Source: Cyclostephanos tholiformis (Eukaryota > Bacillariophyta > Thalassiosirophyceae > Thalassiosirales > Thalassiosiraceae). From it: a DNA stretch of 13,544 nucleotides. The notes below the pieces were generated by a model. The model was not told the origin of the DNA. It did not search any database and saw only the letters and a program-made list of their open reading frames with translations. The translations under genes and the position numbers were made by a program. Location of the stretch: NCBI GenBank assembly GCA_036939975.1, contig JALLPB010000696.1:1-13544 (forward strand), written 5' to 3'. Below are positions 8,357 through 13,544 of the stretch, in pieces (the first letter of the stretch is position 1; every line of letters begins with the position of its first letter).

Positions 8357-10674
8357 ATGAAGCACTGGAGCATGAGAAGAGTACAATCCCAATTTAGAAT
8401 GAATGGAGTAATCACAACTGCGAGGAGAAGAGCAAATAGGTCGGCAGCACCGTCAGCATCGGCAAACTCTGATGACTTTAATCAACCCTGTTGCTCGGGC
8501 CAGACCAATTATCGTGGTTGTAGATTGTCACATGACGCAAAGCTTTTGGACAAAGTCAGCATCGTTGAGAGAAAGGGGAAGATTATCTCAAGGATCAAAC
8601 CGACGTTGACCAAGCTTGGACGATTACGCGTAGTAGACGTTGCGATAATCGTCGGCATTGCGGCCAAGCTATCATCCTTCGTATACTCTCGACAAACCTG
8701 TCTTATGACAACTTCATCCATGATACATGGGGATTTCCAACCAGATTCTGCTGAAGAAATGAAATCCTCATCGGACCCATGGCCGATACCCAAATGGGTG
8801 CAAAACTGGGCGAAGCAAAAAATGCCATTTCGTCGTCCTCTGTTCTATCGTCGAGAAGTCCACGATTTTACTCTCCACTTCAGTTCGTATCTCGATGACG
8901 ATGGGGTTTTCAGTGAGTCGAGAGAGAGGATAAAATTTAGGGGGATGTTCCTGCGTTACGATGTTGATAACAAGGAACAACTGAATAGACACGGATACGC
9001 TGTTGTTGACGACGTGGTGTACTATGCCGATGAATACTCTGACAAGACACAGCTAGCTTTAACTTCGTTTGCTTTTCAAGTCAATCTTCCTGATTCCGCC
9101 GAGCCCATTGATGAGTATTACCCAGCATTTGAATATAGGAATGACAATAAAAATCCATCTCTTCATCACATTACGGACGATGGTTTGGACAGTTACTATG
9201 CTTTCGATGACGACATTCAAAGAGGCACAGTGGGGATGGGATTGCATCAAGATAGCCAGGATCAGAGGAACCAGGATCTGGATAACCAGGACCAGGATAA
9301 CCGAAATCAAGATAACCAGGATCAGGATAACCAAGATCAGTACAACCAGGATCAAGAGAACCGTGATGATGACGAAAGCGGCTACGTCGCTGGAGAAAAC
9401 AGTGATTCCAGTAGTGACAGAAATGAACGTGACCAAAATGAACAAGGCGTATGTACGCCCCCAGAATTTTATCGAAATTATCATCCAACGTGTAATGAGA
9501 TGCACGCCTCTCTCAGCGGATATCATTGGCTGATCGGGGAAGACTTTTATTCGAGGCGGTGGACGAAGAGGACACATTCGTCACCTGAAAACTCACACCT
9601 CTCTAAATACCTTTCGCATGGATACTACCGCGATGCATTCTTGTTTCGGCAATCGTTTGTCTCGTATGAGGGAAAAAGTACTGAATGGGACGAAGCAGTT
9701 TTCAAAACAATGCAGCACATGTACAAGTCGGATGACAATTCATCGAGCGATGATGAAATAGAACAACTTGGCTTGGACTGGGACCCCAATGATAAGTACA
9801 CCTTCCTTCATTACAAAGAGGACATGCGTAAGGATGCTATGGTGATGGAGCTGTTATCTTCATCTCCGCGAGTGATTGATATTTATTGCCATTGCGCGAT
9901 GTCGTCAGTCACCGAATTCGCTCCCACCGACATGGAAGAATACATCATGCCAACAGCTGGATATACTCCTAAATCCATTCTACGAGGACCTAAGCACGAT
10001 GATGTGTTGGAAAGACCATTGAATGACCACATATCTCCGGCGGAAAAGTTGGAGATTGCACTGGAAATGGCAAAATGCGTTGCAGTGCTACATGGTTATA
10101 AAAATGGTCCGATAGTCCATGTGGATATAAAAGTGGATCAATTCTTCAGAGGCCGAGATGGATTCATAAAGATGATTGATTACAATCGTGCCGAAGCTCT
10201 ATTGTACGATGAAGAAAATGAAGGATATTGCAAGTGGACAAATGGCCGTCCCGCAGATGTAAATGTAAGTCAACCACTGATTAAGTTGCAGAGTGACGTT
10301 TTTGATTCACAGAGCATTGAACCATCTCCTCTTTTCGTCTCTACTAAAAGTTCCGTGCGCCGGAGGAGGCCATGGACGCCCCACTAAATGAAAAGATCGA
10401 CGTGTTTAGTCTCGGCAACGCGCTCTATAGTTTACTTACAGGCAAAATGGTCTGGGAAAATGTGAAGAAAAAAGAGAGGGACAGTCGAATCATTGGCGGT
10501 GATACCATGCACATTCCTGATTATTATGAGGCCGTGCCAAGCCTCAGCGCACTTGCTGGCGTCATTCGAGCTTGTTGGACATATAGTTCCGAATACCGCC
10601 CCTCGATATTCGAGGTGGTAAATTCCTTGGAAGAAGCTGTTGAGTCTCAGAGAAGGAGAGGGGAGCAGGTATAA
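8357..10674 (+). CDS. Membrane-anchored protein kinase-like protein, two exons (8357-10264, 10351-10674), 743 aa
   Basis: The C-terminal third is a protein kinase domain. K450 in AVFKTM is the likely ATP-binding Lys and E498 (MVMELL) the helix-C Glu. The catalytic loop is HVDIKVDQ (H588, D590) and the metal-binding motif is D608-Y609-N610, a variant of DFG. The APE motif appears as RAPEE (638-642) only after splicing. D653-x-F-S-x-G and a late Arg (EYRPS) follow. The HxD/DYN variants resemble a kinase group common in stramenopiles and TKL-like families; both catalytic Asp residues are kept, so activity is plausible. Residues 92-110 (VVDVAIIVGIAAK...) are a candidate membrane anchor. Residues about 120-290 are an unassigned, Tyr/Asp-rich region. 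Residues 299-336 are Asp/Asn/Gln repeats, and acidic Ser-rich stretches follow. ATG 8357 is the first Met of the frame. Ends TAA. The gene converges with the J-protein gene 141 bases downstream. Substrate unknown. Confidence 0.85.
9250..9363 (+). repeat. Coding tandem repeat, Asp/Asn/Gln-rich (about 38 codons)
   Basis: Degenerate repeats of a short unit around GATAACCAGGATCAG encode alternating NQDQDN-type units within the kinase gene. The unit is a multiple of three, so copy-number changes keep the frame. The opposite strand gives a spurious hydrophobic frame rich in Ile/Leu/Val because of the same repeat. The product would be a polar, disordered, Asn/Gln-rich linker between the N-terminal region and the kinase domain. 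Confidence 0.85.
10265..10350 (+). other. Spliceosomal intron, 86 bp, phase 0
   Basis: The donor is AAT|GTAAGT at 10265 and the acceptor CTAAAAG at 10350. The first exon ends exactly on a codon boundary (636 codons). The downstream exon resumes in its own frame with FRAPEE, restoring the kinase APE motif, which neither frame shows alone. The unspliced frame ends at 10387 instead, just past the acceptor. An alternative AG at about 10310 would not give the motif directly after DVN. One alternative donor (GTAAAT, 6 bases earlier) is weaker. Confidence 0.85.
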
Positions 10675-10815
10675 GTAGTATAGTCTATTCCGAATCCAGA
10701 GCCTCTTACTCACCTTTATATTGTGGTATCGTACAGAGTAGAAAATGGCAATCTCTCTAGCCTAATTTATCACTAAGACGAAATTAAATGACGAGGCATT
10801 AGTAACGCCCGGACA

Positions 10816-12936
10816 TCAATTATTGAAGAAGGGCGGAAATTCCTTCCCCGACACGTGGCAATTATCTCCCACCTCCTGACGATTCCTCCTGCCGAAGGGG
10901 TTCTTCCTCGATTCGCCGTAGTTGTGATCCCGATGCCTTCCACCCTGCGATCGAAATGGTTGATGTTGTTGATGTCTCCCGCGCACCGGTCCGTACCTCG
11001 CCGAGTAGGTTTGGCCGGAGAATATGGATGATCCGTAGTCCTCGTCGTCGTACCCCCTGTAGAAGGACGATCGACGACCGCCGCGACTACTGCCGTTCCG
11101 TGGCTCGTACATGGGCCCGCCCAACGTGGTGGCGAAGTAGTCATCATACCGCCCTTTTCCCCGACCGTCCTTGAGTAGCTGATACGCGGCGTTGATCCTT
11201 GCGAAGTTCACGGACGCCTTCTCCCGTTGTTCCGGCGATGCGTCGGCGGCGACCGCATCCGGATGGTACTTCTTTGCCATTTTAAGGAACGCCCGTCGTA
11301 TGTCGTTAACGTCCTCGGGAGGATTACGTCTATCGAGTCCGAGTAGCTCGAGTGGATCGTTCGTGTTCGGTAGCTTGGGTATCCACCTGCTCTTCGCGAT
11401 GGAGGACGACGACTTGCCGTTGTTCCTCATTTCGATCTGACGTCGGTAATACTCCGCCCTCTTGCGCGCCAGCTCGCCTTCGAGGTCATCGTCGTTCGCC
11501 CCGTTCGACGTGAACGGCGACGTAACGATGACGTCGGACGATGCCGACGCGTCCTCCTCCCATGCTCGCGCATCGACCGACAGAGGGATTCGCACCTTTC
11601 CCTCTCGCGACTCGGCCATGCGATATGCCCACGCCGCCTCCTCTCGAGCCGCCGCGATGCGCTCGGCATCTCGTCGCTCGACCTCGTGTCGCCCCCAACG
11701 GAGCGCCTCCGTCGTGCCCTCCCCTCGCTCTTCCTCGACGAATACATCGTCCTCCTCGGGCGATATCATCCACGGCCCCTCTCGTTCGTTCGCGAGTGGA
11801 TCGGGGGAAGATATACGTCGTGCCGATGAATCTTCGTCAATGTAGGTAATATCATCGTATGCTATTTGGTAAGAATCGTTCGCGCCGTCGTCGTTATTAT
11901 AATAAGTCATCGATGGAGATGACCACGATCCCTCCTCCGCATAATGATAGTAATCATCATATTCGGACGACGATGATGATTGCTGCCACGACGACGAGCG
12001 GTATTGAGACGCGTGATCAACATCGTATTCGTCGAATTGATAAACGCCATCCTCTTCCTCCTTCTCCACCCGCGATCCTCTTCCATCGTATGCATCAACG
12101 TAATCGTGATGATCGCACTCCTCCTCCTCCTCCTCCTCCTCCTCCTCCTCGCAGTCGGTGTCGCCCCCGTGCGACGAGAATCGTTCCTTTATCCTACGTC
12201 CGATGGCGGATATCCGCTCGTTGAACGCCGCGAACGGGTCCACCGAGCGCCGTTGGGACGTCGTCGTCGTCGTCGTCGTCGTCGTGTGCGATGGTCGTTG
12301 TTGGCGATCATCGATTGCCATCGTAGCCGTCGTCGTCGTCGTCCCGTCGTCGTTCGTCGTCGTCGTCACATCGTCGTCGTCGACCGACGACCGTCGGATA
12401 AAGTCGTCGTGGCGCGTATGCCCATTACTAATGCTCGGTGGGGGAATGGGCCTCTCGAACCTCCTCCCACGCGTCGCGGTCGTCGTTGTCGTCGTGGATG
12501 TCGATGTCCCCCCCTCCGAATCCTCGTTTTTAATCGTCGTCGTCATCGTCGTCGTTTGGTACGAAACGCGCGAATCCTCGTCGTCGAAGATCTCCCCCCC
12601 TCCATCGATCGACGACGACAACGACGACGACGATGACGAATATCGTTGGCGATCGTTCCGTCGTATCGGGCCATACACGTCGTCGAACGATGACGCAGTA
12701 GTAGCAGCGGCGTCATCGGCATCGACGACGACCGCCGCCGCCGCCGCCGCCGCCGCCGCTCCTAGCGAAGAACGGTCGTCGTCATTATTCAACAGCCTCC
12801 CCATCTCGTTCAAATATCGCGCCGTGGGACTCGCGGATAGGGCATCGACGCTTACGATTACCACCGCGATTGACGAGATGCAAGCGGTGGCGCGTAGTGC
12901 GAGAATACGACGACGAAAATAATAATCGGCCAGCAT
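10816..12936 (-). CDS. J-domain (DnaJ-like) protein with signal sequence and long disordered middle, 706 aa
   Basis: A J domain lies near the C-terminus (about residues 525-600, bases about 11150-11360). It opens DPLELLGLD, continues with a basic helix (RRAFLKMAKK) and the diagnostic H-P-D at 558-560 (bases 11265-11257), then FARINAAYQLL. J domains stimulate the ATPase of Hsp70 partners. I chose the ATG at 12936 because it puts a signal-like sequence at the N-terminus: basic FRRR, hydrophobic ATACISSIAVVIVSV, possible cleavage around VDA-LSA-SP. An upstream ATG at 13020 would add 28 residues in front. This suggests the secretory route (ER, or plastid via ER). Residues about 60-400 are acidic, Thr/Ser/Asp/Glu low-complexity with homopolymer runs. 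A charged helix (about 11600-11770) precedes the J domain. The tail is Gly/Arg/Ser-rich. There is no Cys-rich zinc domain, so it is a type III-like J-protein. Ends TGA. Confidence 0.85.
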   Translation of the reverse strand: MLADYYFRRRILALRATACISSIAVVIVSVDALSASPTARYLNEMGRLLNNDDDRSSLGAAAAAAAAAVVVDADDAAATTASSFDDVYGPIRRNDRQRYSSSSSSLSSSIDGGGEIFDDEDSRVSYQTTTMTTTIKNEDSEGGTSTSTTTTTTATRGRRFERPIPPPSISNGHTRHDDFIRRSSVDDDDVTTTTNDDGTTTTTATMAIDDRQQRPSHTTTTTTTTTSQRRSVDPFAAFNERISAIGRRIKERFSSHGGDTDCEEEEEEEEEEECDHHDYVDAYDGRGSRVEKEEEDGVYQFDEYDVDHASQYRSSSWQQSSSSSEYDDYYHYAEEGSWSSPSMTYYNNDDGANDSYQIAYDDITYIDEDSSARRISSPDPLANEREGPWMISPEEDDVFVEEERGEGTTEALRWGRHEVERRDAERIAAAREEAAWAYRMAESREGKVRIPLSVDARAWEEDASASSDVIVTSPFTSNGANDDDLEGELARKRAEYYRRQIEMRNNGKSSSSIAKSRWIPKLPNTNDPLELLGLDRRNPPEDVNDIRRAFLKMAKKYHPDAVAADASPEQREKASVNFARINAAYQLLKDGRGKGRYDDYFATTLGGPMYEPRNGSSRGGRRSSFYRGYDDEDYGSSIFSGQTYSARYGPVRGRHQQHQPFRSQGGRHRDHNYGESRKNPFGRRNRQEVGDNCHVSGKEFPPFFNN
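12118..12150. repeat. Trinucleotide microsatellite (CTC)11, coding Glu run
   Basis: Eleven perfect CTC units on + are read on - as eleven GAG codons, giving a poly-Glu run flanked on both sides by Cys in the J-protein. It is a candidate length-variable site. Confidence 0.9.
12259..12286. repeat. Trinucleotide microsatellite (TCG)n, coding Thr run
   Basis: About nine TCG units on + are read on - as ACG, giving a poly-Thr run in the J-protein. Many shorter GTC/TCG clusters lie around it (for example 12325-12380), making the whole 12250-12620 stretch one imperfect GAC/ACG-type repeat field. Confidence 0.9.
12732..12760. repeat. Trinucleotide microsatellite (CCG)n, coding Ala run
   Basis: About nine to ten CCG/GCC units are read on - as GCG codons, giving a poly-Ala run followed by Val, near residue 65 of the J-protein. 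Confidence 0.9.
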
Positions 12937-12945
12937 CGCGAGGAA

Positions 12946-12964
12946 GGGGGGGAGGAAGGGGGGG
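12946..12964 (+). other. G-quadruplex-type motif next to the J-protein start
   Basis: Two runs of seven G separated by AGGAA (then AGGCGG) can be read as four GGG tracts with loops of 1, 5 and 1 bases. It lies 10-28 bases upstream of the chosen ATG on the template strand, so the transcript would carry the C-rich complement. Confidence 0.6.
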
Positions 12965-13184
12965 AGGCGGTTCGAAGTATTCCGTTTTTTGTTCGTCCGA
13001 CGCACCGTCGTTAGTATCATCAACGCGGTTGGGTAGAGTAGAGTACCTAGTTAATGGAGGTTTTTATGAGAGAGAGTTGATGGTTGTGTTTTTTGGGTCG
13101 TATTGTGTGTATGGTATGGTACGAACGTATCTGTGGCATCTCACCACTACGATACGCAGAAAATGACGTTGTAGATGCATCCTT

Positions 13185-13310
13185 ACTACGAGTCCAGTAA
13201 CAATTGAGAAACATTCTTGGCCTACTTCATGGAATCGTAATATTGTTGTAGGACTACCTGATCGTATTTACTTTCTCCTAAACTCGCTAGGCTGTTACTG
13301 AACTCGTAGT
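13185..13310. repeat. 126-bp unit bounded by 18-bp inverted repeats (MITE-like or hairpin)
   Basis: ACTACGAGTCCAGTAACA at 13185-13202 matches the reverse complement of 13293-13310 at 17 of 18 positions. The interior (90 bases) shows no extended pairing and no coding frame. No obvious direct duplication flanks the arms. It may be a small non-autonomous DNA transposon or a structural element upstream of the J-protein gene. Confidence 0.6.
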
Positions 13311-13390
13311 TGGGTACATACATAATGGATACTCTCTGGTATACGTAAGTATTGTAGATGAGTATAGTACTCTCAGAGTGCAAACTGGGT

Positions 13391-13417
13391 AGAATAGAAT
13401 AAGGTGTACTCTATTCT
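13391..13417. repeat. Perfect 8-bp hairpin, 11-base loop
   Basis: AGAATAGA at 13391-13398 pairs with TCTATTCT at 13410-13417. There is no U-run or other sign of a functional terminator, and the AT-rich setting means it may be chance. Confidence 0.5.
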
Positions 13418-13530
13418 GAATAGGTAGTTTTTAATAGTATATCGTCTAGTCTGGGCGGACGCCAAATCTAGGGTTCCTAGCCCCAAAATGAACTTTGCCG
13501 CTGCTATCATATTAAACCATTGACCCTCCT

Positions 13531-13542
13531 CCCCCCCCCCCC
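13531..13542. repeat. Poly-C run (12) at window edge
   Basis: Twelve consecutive C, preceded by CCCTCCT, end the window. Its length may be unreliable in an assembly. No telomeric unit is recognisable. Confidence 0.85.
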
Positions 13543-13544
13543 AC

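Larger units (their letters stand above)
12937..13544. other. Non-coding flank upstream of the J-protein gene
   Basis: I find no convincing gene. The first 80 bases are G-rich on + and could alternatively code an N-terminal extension of the J-protein from ATG 13020. From 13024 the sequence is AT-richer, with many short palindromes and repeated GTACTCT/AGAGTAC words (for example at 13037, 13366 and 13406). It includes the 126-bp inverted-repeat unit and a hairpin, listed separately. Part of it should hold the J-protein promoter, but no clear TATA box is visible. Confidence 0.5.

Noticed and set aside
9059..9577. A - strand frame of 172 aa with a run of Ile/Leu/Val resembling membrane segments
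   Set aside because: It is the complement of the Asp/Asn/Gln tandem repeat in the kinase gene; the hydrophobicity is a by-product of the repeat.
12250..12620. Regular TCG/GTC repeats as a possible CRISPR-like array
   Set aside because: They are trinucleotide microsatellites inside a coding frame, without unique spacers, in a eukaryotic context.
11980..12922. Long + strand open frames (218 and 254 aa, Arg- or Val-rich) across the J-protein gene
   Set aside because: They are produced by trinucleotide repeats, which stay open in several frames. The - strand frame has a signal sequence and a J domain with HPD, so it is the real one.
13366..13417. Repeated GTACTCT words and short palindromes as a regulatory array
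   Set aside because: Apart from one 8-bp hairpin the matches are 5-8 bases in AT-rich DNA, within what chance would give.

Overview
The window looks like a nuclear contig of a microalga, most probably a diatom. Three things suggest this: the stramenopile/diatom style of the kinase (HxD-type catalytic loop with a D-Y-N in place of DFG, one short GT-AG intron), a two-ORF retroelement whose protein signatures I associate from memory with diatom genomes, and a PIF/Harbinger element whose accessory ORF has a Cys/His cluster. No database search was possible, so the organism is an inference.

Layout. Bases 1-2432 are a decayed PIF/Harbinger-type DNA transposon: the C-terminal part of its transposase on +, facing a broken accessory gene on -. 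Bases 2433 to about 7961 are a decayed non-LTR-type retroelement on -. Its ORF1 (about 7899-4907) is followed by ORF2 (about 4886-2433). ORF2 has a recognisable endonuclease/exonuclease/phosphatase (EEP/APE-like) domain and the start of its downstream region, and is cut off before any reverse transcriptase core. The cut falls on a TAA/TTA trinucleotide, which suits a PIF/Harbinger insertion into the older retroelement.

Bases 7962-8356 are a gene-free stretch upstream of a protein kinase-like gene (8357-10674, +, two exons). This gene converges on a J-domain (DnaJ-like) protein gene on - (12936-10816), which has an N-terminal signal sequence and a very long low-complexity, repeat-coded middle region. 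Bases 12937-13544 are non-coding. They hold a G-quadruplex-type motif next to the J-protein start, a 126-bp unit bounded by 18-bp inverted repeats, a small hairpin and a terminal poly-C run.

The kinase and the J-protein are the only apparently intact genes. The left 8 kb is a graveyard of nested mobile elements. Nearly every in-frame stop in the retroelement is TGA, as expected if CGA codons decayed at CpG sites. I see no rRNA, tRNA, CRISPR array or prokaryotic operon signal.
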